From an uncultured Collinsella sp. (GTDB lineage: Bacteria > Actinomycetota > Coriobacteriia > Coriobacteriales > Coriobacteriaceae): a DNA stretch of 64,000 nt. Shown here one piece after another: positions 16,592 to 26,758 of this stretch. Position 1 is the first letter of the stretch; the number at the start of each line of letters is the position of its first letter. A program made the position numbers and the translations under genes. The DNA is taken from assembly GCA_900556415.1 (NCBI GenBank), contig USOU01000005.1, forward strand, positions 1 to 64,000, written 5' to 3'. Below the pieces are notes generated by a model. It worked only from the letters and a program-made list of their open reading frames with translations. It was not told the DNA's origin and did no database searches.

Positions 16592-18151
16592 TTACTCCAC
16601 CTCGCTCTGAGCGGTCTCGGTACCGAACACAGCGCGGTACATCGGCGTCGCGTGAAGTTCCTCGGTGCTCTGCTCGAGCACGATGCCAGTCGCGGTCTCC
16701 ACACCGTGCACGAGAGGCAGCGGGGTGGCGATGCCAAACCACAAGATCATGACAGCCAGGATGATTTCGGGGACAAGCATGAGCGCCGGGGCCTCATGCT
16801 TGCCCATGCCCTGGGGCGCATGACCGAATACCGACTTGAGTGCGATGCGGGTGAGCGCGGAGATGGCCACGGTAAGACCGAGGGCGACCACGATGACCAG
16901 CCACATGGGACCGGCGGTAACACCGGCGACAAAAGTCAGGAACTCGGAGATAAACATGCCAAAGGGCGGGAAGGCACCAAGACCGAGCAGCGCCAGGATG
17001 GCGAGCGCGGCGGTTGCGGGGGCAACCTCGACGACGCCCTGGATCTTGGCCAGGCTACGCGTGCCAAAGGCGTGCTGGATGTTGCCGGACACGCAGAAGG
17101 CAAGCGTCTTGGTAAAGCCGTGGAACACGCAGTGCAGCAGGGCCGCGGCGATACCCAGCGGGCCGCCGATACCCAGGCACAGGGCGATAACGCCCACGTT
17201 CTCCACAGACGAATACGCAAAGCGGCGCTTGAGGTCATCCTGGCGGAACATAGAAAGTGCCGCCACCAAAATGGACAGCGTGCCGACGATCAACAGCAAA
17301 AGCTGCGGATACTCGGCGCCCACGGCCTGGATAGTAAAGCCGTAGAAGCGCATGATCACAAGCATGGCGCACTTAAGCAGCACGCCCGAGAGCAGGGCCG
17401 AGACAGGGCTCGGGGCCTGGGAGTGGGCATCGGGCAGCCAAGTGTGCATGGGGAACAGGCCGGCCTTGGTGCCAAAGCCGATCACGATAAACGCAAAGGC
17501 GAGGCGCATGAGCGTCGGGTCGAACTGGTCGGCATACGGCAGCACGCACGACAGGAATGCGGCCTCGTGGGCGTTGGGAATCACGTCGGCGGCGTTGGCG
17601 TAGATCAGCAGCGTACCGAACAGGCCGAAGGCCACGCCGGCGGTGCAGACCATCGCATACTTCCAAGAAGCCTCGAGGGCCGTCTTGTTCTTGTAGATAC
17701 CCACCAGGAACACGGTGGAAAGCGTGGTTGCTTCCACGGCGGCCCACGTGAGGATCATGTTGTTGGACAGGCACGCGAGCAGCATGGTAAACACGAACAG
17801 ACTAAACAGAGCAAAATACTGCTTGGCGCGCTCGGCGGGCATGGAGCCCTCCTCGATATCGGCCTTTACATAGGGCAGCGAGAACAGCCCCGTAAGAAAA
17901 CCGATAAAGCCGATGAGCAGCACAAAGATGGCGCCCAGCGAATCGAGGTGGAACCACAGGCCAAGAGCGCTCGCGGTTTCGCCGCTCATAAGGACGTCAC
18001 CGGCCGTCATAATCGACAGCACCAGGACGGCTGCGACGGAGACCAGGTTGAGACCGGCAAACACGTTATAGGACGTGTTCTTGGGCAAAAACGCCATAAC
18101 CAGCGAGAACACCAAAGGAGTCGCGAGCAGGGCGAGAATCAACGTTTCCAT
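16592..18151 (-). CDS. hyfF: Antiporter-like membrane subunit HyfF, 519 aa
   Basis: This is a NuoL/M/N-family proton-translocating subunit with about 14 helices. The conserved glutamate sits in LTWAAVEATTLSTVFLVG and the lysine/histidine region in GLFPMHTWLPDAHSQAPSPVSALLSG. E. coli Hyc lacks this subunit but Hyf has it, so it helps classify the cluster as Hyf-type. Confidence 0.93.
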   Translation of the reverse strand: METLILALLATPLVFSLVMAFLPKNTSYNVFAGLNLVSVAAVLVLSIMTAGDVLMSGETASALGLWFHLDSLGAIFVLLIGFIGFLTGLFSLPYVKADIEEGSMPAERAKQYFALFSLFVFTMLLACLSNNMILTWAAVEATTLSTVFLVGIYKNKTALEASWKYAMVCTAGVAFGLFGTLLIYANAADVIPNAHEAAFLSCVLPYADQFDPTLMRLAFAFIVIGFGTKAGLFPMHTWLPDAHSQAPSPVSALLSGVLLKCAMLVIMRFYGFTIQAVGAEYPQLLLLIVGTLSILVAALSMFRQDDLKRRFAYSSVENVGVIALCLGIGGPLGIAAALLHCVFHGFTKTLAFCVSGNIQHAFGTRSLAKIQGVVEVAPATAALAILALLGLGAFPPFGMFISEFLTFVAGVTAGPMWLVIVVALGLTVAISALTRIALKSVFGHAPQGMGKHEAPALMLVPEIILAVMILWFGIATPLPLVHGVETATGIVLEQSTEELHATPMYRAVFGTETAQSEVE

Positions 18152-18154
18152 GGA

Positions 18155-18808
18155 CTACCCCCTCAGCTCGGACAGGTCGCGCGCATCGAGCGAGTGGGAG
18201 TCGTCCCAAATGCGACGCACGACGATGGACATGATGATGACGGCAAAGATGGCGTCGGTGGCGATACCGATCTCGATGATCTCGGGAGCGGTGGGGGCCA
18301 AAAGCGCGAGCGTCACGTGGCTGCCGTTTTCCATAAGGCAGTAACCAAAGATCTGCTTCATGATGTTGCGCTGCGAAATGATGCAGGTGAGGCCCACAAA
18401 GAAGTGAGCGAAGCTAATAGCGAGCGCAGGCGTTGCGACCTCGGCCGTGGGCAGGCTGATCTGCGTCACGACGGCAAAGCAAATCGCGACCTCGACGGCG
18501 ATGATGCAAATGGCCCACGCGGGCTTAAGGCCAGCCTTGAGCGATGCGTCGCTCGGCTCACCCATCTTCTTGTATGCGCGGTTGAGGATATAAGGGACCA
18601 GGACGACCTTGGTGATAAAGGCAGATCCGGCCCACATAAGCAGCTCCCGCGCACCGGTGGTGGCACCGAGCGTAGCGAGCAGCCCCACGAGCACCAGCGA
18701 CTGCACCGCATACCAGTTGATGGCATGTTTGATGTTCTTGGAGACGACCACCATGGTGGACGTGACGATCAGAAGGCCGCCAAGGATGTTGACGATCGAA
18801 TAACCCAT
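18155..18808 (-). CDS. hyfE: Hydrogenase membrane subunit HyfE, 217 aa
   Basis: This small membrane protein has about six helices. The N-terminal half resembles NuoK (NILGGLLIVTSTMVVVSKNIK and LATLGATTGARELLMWAG). Length and position between hyfD and hyfF match E. coli HyfE (216 aa). AGGAGG lies upstream. Confidence 0.9.
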   Translation of the reverse strand: MGYSIVNILGGLLIVTSTMVVVSKNIKHAINWYAVQSLVLVGLLATLGATTGARELLMWAGSAFITKVVLVPYILNRAYKKMGEPSDASLKAGLKPAWAICIIAVEVAICFAVVTQISLPTAEVATPALAISFAHFFVGLTCIISQRNIMKQIFGYCLMENGSHVTLALLAPTAPEIIEIGIATDAIFAVIIMSIVVRRIWDDSHSLDARDLSELRG

Positions 18809-18821
18809 GTCGTTCTACCTC

Positions 18822-20279
18822 CTAACCGATCCAGCTGGCCGAAAGCGGGCCGCTGACGATGACCATGATGATGAGCACGATGAACACGAACGCCATCGCA
18901 CGGGGAAGCGGGGCTCCCGCAGCGACCTCTTCGCTCGGCTCGCCGGGCAGGCAATAGCCCATCCACTTGAGGAACCAGGCGAAGGTGGCGACGGTCTCGG
19001 CGACCATGATGCACACGAGCACCAGGATCGCGACGTTGCCGGCACCTACAGAAAAGCCGCCGGCGATGATCTGGAACTTCGAGAAGAACGTGTTCATGGG
19101 CGGCACGCCGGCAATAGCGAGTGCCGCGACACCGAAGCCCACGCCCGAGATCGGGTACTTCTTTACGATGCCGCGAAGCTTGGGCAGCATACGCGTGCCG
19201 AGCGTAAAGGAGAACGAACCGGCGATCAGGAAGAACAGCGTCTTGGCGAAAGCGTGGTTAAAGATGTGGCAGACGGCGCCATCGAAGGCCAGCTGGCTGC
19301 CAAAGACCGAAAGGCCCAGACCAAAGAACACATAGGAGAGCTGGGCGATCGTGGAGAAGGCCAGCAGACGCTTCATGTCCTTTTGCGGCAGGTACATAAG
19401 GAAGCCAAAGAGCATGGTGACCATGGCGTCGATAATGGCGACCCAACCCACAATCTCGGGGATCTCGCCGGCAGAGACGAGTGCACGCGCGAACACGCAC
19501 ACGCCGACCTTAACCATCGAGGCGCCATGCAGGTAGGCCGAAACAGGCGTCGGCGCCTCCATGGCCGAAGGCAGCCACATGTACATGGGAACCTGTGCGG
19601 ACTTGGCCCAGGCCGCAAACAGCACGAGCAAAAGGACGATAGCCTTGAGCTTGGCGTCGAGGCCGGCAATCGCGGTAATGGCGAAGGTACCGGTATGGGC
19701 AAACACGATGGCGGCGCCCAGATACAGGCCGAGCGCACCGATATGCGTAATGATCAGAGCCTTCATGCCGGCCTTCTTGGCCGTAGGCGTCATGTAGTAG
19801 CTAATGAGGCCCCAAGAGCACGCACCCGTGATCTCAAAGAACACGAGCTGGCCCAAAAGGGTCGAGCTGTACACGAGACCGGCCATGGCGCCGATGAAGG
19901 TCGCGAGGTACGCGTAGAAGCGACGACGCGGTGCGTCGGGATGCTCACGGTTATTCTCGCTCATATAGGGAATCGAATAGATCACGACAAGCAGGCCGAT
20001 ACCCACAAAGGCGGGCGCGAGCAGCGTGCTCATGTGATCGAAGGTGAATCCCATGACGAGGGTCTGCCCAAACGAGATCAGGGGGACCTGCGTGTCGGGC
20101 ATGCCGGCGCCAGCGAAATTCGCGGCGAGGGCGATGGTGCAGACCGTCGAGACGGCGGCACCCAAAACGCTGAACCACTTGGCGTACGGACGGGGGAACA
20201 GGGCGACGAGCACCGAGGCCACCATCGGGGCCGCGATAGCGACCAAGCCGAGAAGGGACAGACTGACTGCAAATGACAT
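18822..20279 (-). CDS. hyfD: Antiporter-like membrane subunit HyfD, 485 aa
   Basis: This is a NuoL/M/N-like subunit. The key glutamate is in LVFFEITGACSWGLISYY and the lysine region in AKSAQVPMYMWLPSAMEAPTPVSAYLHG. It is the second of three ion-translocating candidates (with HyfB and HyfF), so the complex may pump H+ or Na+. Confidence 0.92.
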   Translation of the reverse strand: MSFAVSLSLLGLVAIAAPMVASVLVALFPRPYAKWFSVLGAAVSTVCTIALAANFAGAGMPDTQVPLISFGQTLVMGFTFDHMSTLLAPAFVGIGLLVVIYSIPYMSENNREHPDAPRRRFYAYLATFIGAMAGLVYSSTLLGQLVFFEITGACSWGLISYYMTPTAKKAGMKALIITHIGALGLYLGAAIVFAHTGTFAITAIAGLDAKLKAIVLLLVLFAAWAKSAQVPMYMWLPSAMEAPTPVSAYLHGASMVKVGVCVFARALVSAGEIPEIVGWVAIIDAMVTMLFGFLMYLPQKDMKRLLAFSTIAQLSYVFFGLGLSVFGSQLAFDGAVCHIFNHAFAKTLFFLIAGSFSFTLGTRMLPKLRGIVKKYPISGVGFGVAALAIAGVPPMNTFFSKFQIIAGGFSVGAGNVAILVLVCIMVAETVATFAWFLKWMGYCLPGEPSEEVAAGAPLPRAMAFVFIVLIIMVIVSGPLSASWIG

Positions 20280-20294
20280 TGTTTCTCCCTTCTC

Positions 20295-21221
20295 CTACAC
20301 GCCGACGACCACGAAGACAAACGCCAGAACGGCGATGCCCACGACGGCCCAGGTCTGATTGCCAAGCACCTTAAAACGCGAGCGCGAGCAGGAGTTCTCG
20401 ATCACGCCGCATACGACAAAATCGATCAGGCACTTCACCAGGAAGATGACTGCACCCAGAACAGCGGCGGCGCCCACGGTCGCGGGCTCGCCCCAGGGGA
20501 CGAAGATCGCGCAGAACCAGGCGACGACCAGGACCTGTTTCATGGACATGGCAAGCTTGGCCATGGCAAGCGACGGGCCGGAAAGCTCGGCGAGCGGACC
20601 TTCCTGAAGCTCCTGCTCGGCCTCGGCCTGGTCAAACGGCAGCTTGCCGAGTTCCATGTAGCAGGCGATCGCAAAGGCGATGCCGGCGAGGATTACGGCG
20701 ACCGGCGCGTCGATGGCGCCCGTCATGATGTGCTGACCCATGGTGGCGATGTCGGTGGAACCGCACACCAGGGCGGCGGCAAACAGCGCCAGCAGCATGG
20801 ACGGCTCGATGAGCACGCTCATGAGCAGCTCGCGGACGCCGCCGATACCGGCGTAGGCGTTGGACGAATCCACGCCGCAGAGGGCGAAGAAGAAGCGGGC
20901 GAGCGCCAGGCTGTACATGATGGTGATGGCGTCACCAAAGACCGGGATGGGGCTTTGCGCCGTAAAGAGCGGCAGGCCCATCGCGAGCATAAAGGCGACG
21001 GCGAAGAACAGCGGCGGCATAATGCGCAGCGCAAAGCTCGCGTCCTCGCTCTGGGACTCGGGGCGCGCAAAGAGCTTGGCCAGGTCGCGATAGTCCTGCA
21101 TGATGCTGGGGCCGCGACGGTTGTGCATCTTGGCGCGGATCACGCGGCCGAGACCGGAGAAGAACGGCGCGACGGCCATGACGACCACGCCCTGCAGAAC
21201 GGCAAGTACGATGTTGTTCAT
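20295..21221 (-). CDS. hyfC: Hydrogenase membrane anchor HyfC (NuoH/HycD-like), 308 aa
   Basis: This eight-helix NuoH-like subunit joins the hydrogenase arm to the membrane. Family marks are GLGRVIRAKMHNRRGPSIMQDYRDLAKLF near the N-terminus and the acidic loop LGKLPFDQAEAEQEL. A strong AGGAGGGG lies upstream. Confidence 0.94.
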   Translation of the reverse strand: MNNIVLAVLQGVVVMAVAPFFSGLGRVIRAKMHNRRGPSIMQDYRDLAKLFARPESQSEDASFALRIMPPLFFAVAFMLAMGLPLFTAQSPIPVFGDAITIMYSLALARFFFALCGVDSSNAYAGIGGVRELLMSVLIEPSMLLALFAAALVCGSTDIATMGQHIMTGAIDAPVAVILAGIAFAIACYMELGKLPFDQAEAEQELQEGPLAELSGPSLAMAKLAMSMKQVLVVAWFCAIFVPWGEPATVGAAAVLGAVIFLVKCLIDFVVCGVIENSCSRSRFKVLGNQTWAVVGIAVLAFVFVVVGV

Positions 21222-21233
21222 GCTCTCCCCTCC

Positions 21234-23252
21234 TTAACCCATTTGCACGGCGAGCACGAGGAACACCACGAGTGCCGCGACGATGTAGCAGATATAGATG
21301 CTGTAGTTGCCACCCTCGAGCTTAGTCGCGAGGTCGGCGAGCTTCTCGACACCCTTATGCGGGGCATCGACGAGAACCTTGTCGGGTACGGGCTCCACAG
21401 CCTCGGCCACACCGGTGAGCTTCTGGAAGAAGTGCGCGATGGACCAGCAGACGGCCGTGCAGCGGTCGCGCAGCGTGTAGAGCGGCTGCATAAACCAGGA
21501 CACCTCGGAGGCAAAGGTCGTGGCCACGACGGGCATATGCTCGTTGGGAGCATAGCCGCATGCCCACGGCTGGGACTTCTGCACCTTGCCGACGGTCTTG
21601 AGCTTGCGATAACCGCAGGCAAGACCGACGAGCACCACGAGCGCAATAGCGATCGCGGGCGTGGAGGTGGCAGCGCCGGAGTACTGGTTCATGAGCTCCA
21701 TGCCCTCGGCGGCAAACACGCCGCCGTACGGATGCAGCACGGACGCGGCGACATCGACCAGCACGGGCGCGATCACGGGAGCGCCAATGCCCAGCACGAC
21801 GCAGATGGCCGCGAGCAGGCCCTGCGCGAACACCATGGGGGCGGGAACCTCCTTGGCATTGGCCGCAGCCTCGGAACGGGGCGCGGAGGCAAAGGAGACG
21901 CCATAGGCCTTGACGAAGCACGTGACAGCCAGCGCGCCGGTAATGGCAAGCGCGACGGCAGCGAACACGGCCACGATCATGACGGCCTTGTCGCCCTGCA
22001 TGGCGGCATTAAACAGCGACTGGTAGGTAAACCACTCGGAAACAAAGCCGTTAAAGGGCGGGATGGCCGAGATGGCAAGCGCGCCAACGAGGAAGCAGAT
22101 GGCCGTTGCCGGCATACGACGGAACAGGCCGCCCATCTTCTCCATATTGCGCGTACCCGTAGAGTACAGCAGCGCACCGGCGCCCAAGAACAGCTCGCCC
22201 TTAAACATCGCGTGGTTAAACGTGTGGTAGAGGGCGGCCATCAGAGCCAGGACGGCGATACCGACCGAGTTGAGCGCCATGGCGGCCATGGAGGCACCGA
22301 CGCCGAGCAGAATGATGCCGATGTTCTCGACGGAGTGATAGGCCAGCAGGCGCTTGATGTCATGCTCCTGCAGGGCGAAAGCCACGCCGAGAACCGACGA
22401 GATCGCACCGAAGACCATGACCATAAGGCCCCACCAAACCTGAACGCCCGAGGCGGAGAGCAGGTCGAGACCAACCTTGAGGATGCCGAAGATACCGATC
22501 TTGATCATGCCGCCGGACATGAGGGCCGACACGTTGGACGGCGCCTCGGGATGTGCCTTGGGCAGCCAGCCGTGCAGCGGGATAATACCGGCCTTGGCGC
22601 CAAAGCCAAAGAAGGCGAGCACGAAGCACACGGATGCGACCGCGGGGCTAAACTGCGTAGCGCGGAAATCCGCAAAGGCAAACGAGCCACCGGCGAAGTT
22701 GGTCATGGTGAGGAAGCTCGCCATGATGAGCACAAAGCCCACGTGTGCGATCACAAAGTAGAGCCAACCGCCGTGGATGGAATTCTCGTTCTCCTCGATC
22801 ACGACCAGGAAGTACGAGGTCAGCGACATGAGCTCAAAGGCGACCAGGAACCAAAACACGTTGTCGGCGGTGATGACGAGCATCATGGACGCCACGAAGG
22901 TGTTAAAGAAGAAGCCAGCGCGGCCCTTTTTGCCCGGGTACTCATCAAAGTAGTTGAGACCGTAGATCGAACCGGCAAACGCGAGCACCGAGATGAGCGC
23001 CACGAACAGGCCGGACAGCTGATTGAGCAGCAGCTGGAAATGGGCAAACGGGAAGAACACGATGGTGTCGACCGACGTGACATCGCCCAGCACGGCCTGG
23101 ATACCGGCCACAAACGAAAGCACCGCGGCGACGGCGCCGATAAGGCAGCCGGCGGTTTTGGCGGCGTTATCGGCCTTGATCAGCAGAACCGAGGCGAGCG
23201 CACCGATGCACGAGACGGCAAGCGATGCGATAAACAGCGTCATGCTATCCAT
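21234..23252 (-). CDS. hyfB: Antiporter-like membrane subunit HyfB (NuoL/HycC-like), 672 aa
   Basis: This is the largest membrane subunit. Conserved positions include Glu in FLVAFELMSLTSYFLVV, KAGIIPLHGWLPKAHPEAPSNVSALMSG, and His in ALYHTFNHAMFKGELFLG. The length equals E. coli HyfB (672 aa). It overlaps the hyfA stop by eight bases. Confidence 0.95.
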   Translation of the reverse strand: MDSMTLFIASLAVSCIGALASVLLIKADNAAKTAGCLIGAVAAVLSFVAGIQAVLGDVTSVDTIVFFPFAHFQLLLNQLSGLFVALISVLAFAGSIYGLNYFDEYPGKKGRAGFFFNTFVASMMLVITADNVFWFLVAFELMSLTSYFLVVIEENENSIHGGWLYFVIAHVGFVLIMASFLTMTNFAGGSFAFADFRATQFSPAVASVCFVLAFFGFGAKAGIIPLHGWLPKAHPEAPSNVSALMSGGMIKIGIFGILKVGLDLLSASGVQVWWGLMVMVFGAISSVLGVAFALQEHDIKRLLAYHSVENIGIILLGVGASMAAMALNSVGIAVLALMAALYHTFNHAMFKGELFLGAGALLYSTGTRNMEKMGGLFRRMPATAICFLVGALAISAIPPFNGFVSEWFTYQSLFNAAMQGDKAVMIVAVFAAVALAITGALAVTCFVKAYGVSFASAPRSEAAANAKEVPAPMVFAQGLLAAICVVLGIGAPVIAPVLVDVAASVLHPYGGVFAAEGMELMNQYSGAATSTPAIAIALVVLVGLACGYRKLKTVGKVQKSQPWACGYAPNEHMPVVATTFASEVSWFMQPLYTLRDRCTAVCWSIAHFFQKLTGVAEAVEPVPDKVLVDAPHKGVEKLADLATKLEGGNYSIYICYIVAALVVFLVLAVQMG

Positions 23253-23868
23253 TGTTTACGCTCCCTTCTGCTTTCTCGGACAGGCCCTGGGCCACAGCGG
23301 TAACGTCGACGACCGGACCGTTTTCGATTGAACGCAGGCGCTTGGCCTCGTCGAGCTCGCGATCGGCCGCGCCGCCCATGACGGTCAGCGCCTTGGTGGG
23401 GCACGCCGCCACACAATGCGGGCCGTCCGGATCGAAGGCGCACAGGTCGCACTTGACGGCGCAGGTGTACTGGCCAGGAGCCCACGTAAGCAGGCTGCTC
23501 AGGGACTTAGGATACGAAGGCGTCGGGTCGCACATGCCTGCGACACCGGCGATAGACGTGCCATCGGGATGGATGGCTCCGAAGGGGCACGCGATGGCGC
23601 ACAGCCTGCACCCGATGCACTCCTGCTCCTTGACGTGGATGCGATCGCCATCGTGCTCGATGGCATTCACCGGGCAAACCTCGGCGCAGGGGGCACCCTC
23701 GCAATGGTGGCAGGCAAGGGCGGCCGAAATACCGCCGGTCTTCACGAGCGCCAGGCGCGGCGTATCCTGAAGACCCTGCATCCGGTGGGCGTCGGCACAG
23801 GCGGACTGACATGTTCCGCAGCCGATGCACCTCTCCGGGTTGATGTCGATGAAGCGGTTCATCCCCAC
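23245..23868 (-). CDS. hyfA: Polyferredoxin electron carrier HyfA/HycB-like, 207 aa
   Basis: Four [4Fe-4S] motifs are present (CIGCGTCQSACADAH, CHHCEGAPCAEVCP, CIGCRLCAIACP, and CDLC with CVAACP). The protein should relay electrons from FdhF to HyfH/HyfI. A 50-residue tail after the last motif is poorly conserved. It lies between fdhF and hyfB. Confidence 0.93.
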   Translation of the reverse strand: MGMNRFIDINPERCIGCGTCQSACADAHRMQGLQDTPRLALVKTGGISAALACHHCEGAPCAEVCPVNAIEHDGDRIHVKEQECIGCRLCAIACPFGAIHPDGTSIAGVAGMCDPTPSYPKSLSSLLTWAPGQYTCAVKCDLCAFDPDGPHCVAACPTKALTVMGGAADRELDEAKRLRSIENGPVVDVTAVAQGLSEKAEGSVNNG

Positions 23869-23940
23869 TTCCTTTCAAAATAACGGGCCGGGCTCCCGAA
23901 CGTACGGGACGCCCGGCCCAAATAGCCAACGAGAACGGGA

Positions 23941-26163
23941 CTACACGATTTGGTTCACGTGCGTCTCGTCGTCGAACTTGGCGGCGCCGGGCTCAACGTC
24001 CTGGGGAGCGGCGGCGTCCACCAGAGCCTGCTTGAGCTCGGTGTACTGACGCTCGACCTCGCCCTCGGCCCAGACCTGGTCGGCGATAGCGTCGACCTGG
24101 CAGGCGGAGAACTTGTCCTCGGGCGTATGCGAGACCGGGTCGACCTTGTGCATGGTCAGCTCGTTGCACTTGCCGATCCACCACTGGTAGGTCATGTAGA
24201 CCGTGCCCTTGTTGATGCGATCGCTCACGTCGGCGCGGCTGTATACCTGGCCGCGGCGGCTGTGAATCGAGACGATGTCGCCGTTCTTGATGCCGCGCGC
24301 CTGGGCGTCCGCGGGATTCATGCGGACAAAGCCGGGCTCGTCGGCAAGCAGCGCCAGCGTCTTGCAGTTGCCGGTCATCGAGCGGCAGCTGTAGTGGCCG
24401 ACCTCGCGGACGGTGCACAGGATGAGCGGGTACTCATCGTCGGGAAGCTCGGAGGGCGCCTCCCAGTCGTGCGCCATCAGGTTGGCGCGGCCGTCCTTGG
24501 TGGTGAACTTGCCACCAGCGAACATGTCGGGCGTACCGTGGTCGTTCACATCGGTGCTCTTGACGGGCCACTGGGCGTAGCCGCCCTCGGGAGCCATCTT
24601 CTCGTAGGTCGCGCCCACAAAGTTGGGGCACAGGCTAATGCACTCGTTCCAGATCTGCTCGGTGTTGTCGTAGTGCATGGGGTAACCCATGCGCGTAGAC
24701 AGATCCGCGAAGATCTCCCAGTCGTGACGGCACTCGCCCTTGGGCGGAACGGCCGCGTCAAAGTGCTGGAAGCTACGGTCGGATGCGGTAAAGACACCCT
24801 CGTGCTCGCCCCAAGAGGTGGCAGGTAGGATGACGTCGGCGAGCATGGTCGTCTGCGTCATAAAGATGTCCTGGCAAATGAACAGATCCAGCTCGGAGAG
24901 CGTCTTGCGCATTCCGGCCGAATCGGGCTCGGTCTGCACCGGGTCCTCGCCGTAGTTGTAGAAGCAGTGCACCTTGCCCTCGTCGACCAGGTGGCCCAGG
25001 TCGGTGAGCTTGTAGCCCTCCTCGAGCGGGAGCTTTTCCTCGGGCACGCCCCAAGCCTTGGCAAACTTGGCACGCACTGCCGGGTCGGTGACCTTCTGGT
25101 AGCCAGGGTACAGGTTGGGCAGCATGCCCATATCACAGGAGCCCTGGACGTTATTCTGGCCACGCACGGGCGCGAGACCGGAATTGGGTTTGCCGATCTG
25201 GCCGGCAACGCAGGCGATGGAGGCGATGGTGTGCACCGTCTTCAGGTTCTGCTTCTGCTGGCATACGCCCATGCCCCAGCCAATGATGGCAGAGGGCTTC
25301 GCCGTGGCGTACATCTCGGCAGCTTGGTGGATCAACGCGGGCTCGACACCCGTGATGTCCTGTACGGATTCGGGAGTGTAGTTCTTGATGGTCTCCCACC
25401 ACTCGTCAAAGCCGTTCGTGTGCTCGGCGACGAATTCCTTGTCGTAGAGGCCATCGTTGACCAAGCAGTTGGCAAAGGCGTTGAGGAACGCGACGTTGCA
25501 ACCATTCTTGATCGGAAGGTAGAGATCGGCGATACGCGCGGTTTCGATATGGCGCGGATCGGCGACGATGATCTTGCAACCCTTTTCTTTGGCTCGCACG
25601 ATACGCCTTGCGACGATGGGGTGCGAATCGGCAGGGTTATAGCCGAAGAGGAAAATGCAGCCCGCATCCTCCATACCGGGGATGGAGCATGACATGCAAC
25701 CTGAACCAACCGTGTCCATCAGACCGAGGACAGTAGGGCCGTGTCAAGTACGGGCGCAGTTGTCCACGCTGTGGGTGCCGATGCACGCACGCGTAAACTT
25801 CTGCATAACGTAGTTCGCCTCATTGCCGCCGCCTCGCGAAGAGCCGGTGGTCATGACAGCGTTAGGACCATATTCGTCAATTATGGCCTGCATCTTAGAT
25901 GCGGTGAAATCCAGTGCCTCGTCCCAGCTTACGCGCTCAAGATCCTCGCCCTTAGTGCGGCGGATCATCGGGTGCAGTACGCGAGGAGTCAAGATCTTGG
26001 TGTCGTTGATGAAGTCGTAGCCGCTCATGCCCTTAAGGCACAGCTCGCCCTGATTGGTGATGCCGTTGAGCGGTTCGGTACCCACGACCTGGCCGTTTTG
26101 GACCAAGAGGTTAAACTGGCAACCGGCGCCGCAATACGGGCAGATCACTTTATGCTTCTCCAT
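23941..26163 (-). CDS. fdhF: Selenocysteine formate dehydrogenase H, 740 aa with Sec140
   Basis: This enzyme oxidises formate to CO2 and feeds the hydrogenase. The reading frame is interrupted by TGA at 25744-25746, codon 140. The flanking residues read NCART, then Sec, then HGPTVLGL, which is the known FdhF active site (Sec140-His141). Cluster ligands are at Cys8, 11, 15 and 42, with Lys44 following, the same numbering as E. coli. A SECIS-like hairpin starts 12 bases after the TGA. Downstream, KIIVADPRHIETARI, PVRGQNNVQGSCDMG and SCRSMTGNCKTL are typical. The start is ATG 26163, with AGGAGGG upstream. Conventional gene calling splits it into 23941-25719 and 25744-26163. No Tat signal, so cytoplasmic. 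Confidence 0.97.
25713..25746 (-). promoter_or_regulatory. SECIS element of fdhF with Sec codon
   Basis: After the TGA (25744-25746) comes a hairpin with stem TGTCC/GGACA (25728-25732 with 25713-25717). Its ten-base loop contains GGTCT about 18 bases from the TGA. Both the spacing and the GGTCT loop resemble the E. coli fdhF SECIS. Confidence 0.85.
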
Positions 26164-26239
26164 GACACCCTCCTTCCTTTCTCTGCTACCGATTAATCGG
26201 TACTTATTTGACAATCGTTGGGCTTGTATGGCCGCCCGC

Positions 26240-26758
26240 CTACGCCTCGTTTTCGATGGTGGCGCGGGCACGCTCGGCAGTCAGCTCCGCCAGGCGCTCC
26301 TCGTCCACCAGGGTGAGGCCCTTGGTCGGACAAGCCTCGGCACACGCCGGACCGCCGGGACGGTCCACGCACAGGTCGCACTTGAGAACGAAGCTCTTAG
26401 TCTGCGAACCTACGCGCACGTCGCCCATCAAGACGGGGACCTGCGTGGTCGCCACGCTCACGGCGCCAAAGGGGCAGGCCATGACGCAGCTCTTGCAGCC
26501 GATGCAGTTGTCCTCGTTGACGCCGATGCGATGGTTCTTTGGATCAAAGAACAAGGCGCCCGTGGGGCAGGCCTTGGCGCACGGGGCATCCTCGCAGTGA
26601 TGGCAAGCCACCGGTGCGGAGATCTCGTACGTACGCGTCACGCGCAGGCGCGGCGCGGCGATGTTACCGGGGATGTCGTGCGCCTCGATACACGCCGCCA
26701 TACAGGTTTGGCACCCAATGCAGCGTGAAGAATCAGCCACGACTCGTTTATTGCCCAT
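26240..26758 (-). CDS. HydN-like polyferredoxin, 172 aa
   Basis: This electron carrier has four [4Fe-4S] motifs (CIGCQTCMAAC, CHHCEDAPCAKACP, CIGCKSCVMACP, and CDLC with CAEACP). It is the first gene of the formate hydrogenlyase run and lies 76 bases before fdhF. HydN in E. coli affects FdhF activity; this one could be HydN or a second HycB-like subunit. GGAGGGAG lies eight bases before the ATG. Confidence 0.9.
   Translation of the reverse strand: MGNKRVVADSSRCIGCQTCMAACIEAHDIPGNIAAPRLRVTRTYEISAPVACHHCEDAPCAKACPTGALFFDPKNHRIGVNEDNCIGCKSCVMACPFGAVSVATTQVPVLMGDVRVGSQTKSFVLKCDLCVDRPGGPACAEACPTKGLTLVDEERLAELTAERARATIENEA

Noticed and set aside
14615..18856. A 1413-codon open frame on the plus strand
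   Set aside because: It is antisense to hyfH, hyfG, hyfF and hyfE, which have family motifs and ribosome sites. The His/Gly/Ala-rich product is typical of the opposite strand of GC-rich genes.
20730..23303. An 857-codon open frame on the plus strand
   Set aside because: Antisense to hyfC and hyfB. Same His/Arg/Asp-rich composition, no domain.
25719..25744. fdhF as a pseudogene or two separate genes
   Set aside because: The interrupting codon is TGA at the known Sec position, with a SECIS hairpin, and selA, selB, selC and selD are all present.
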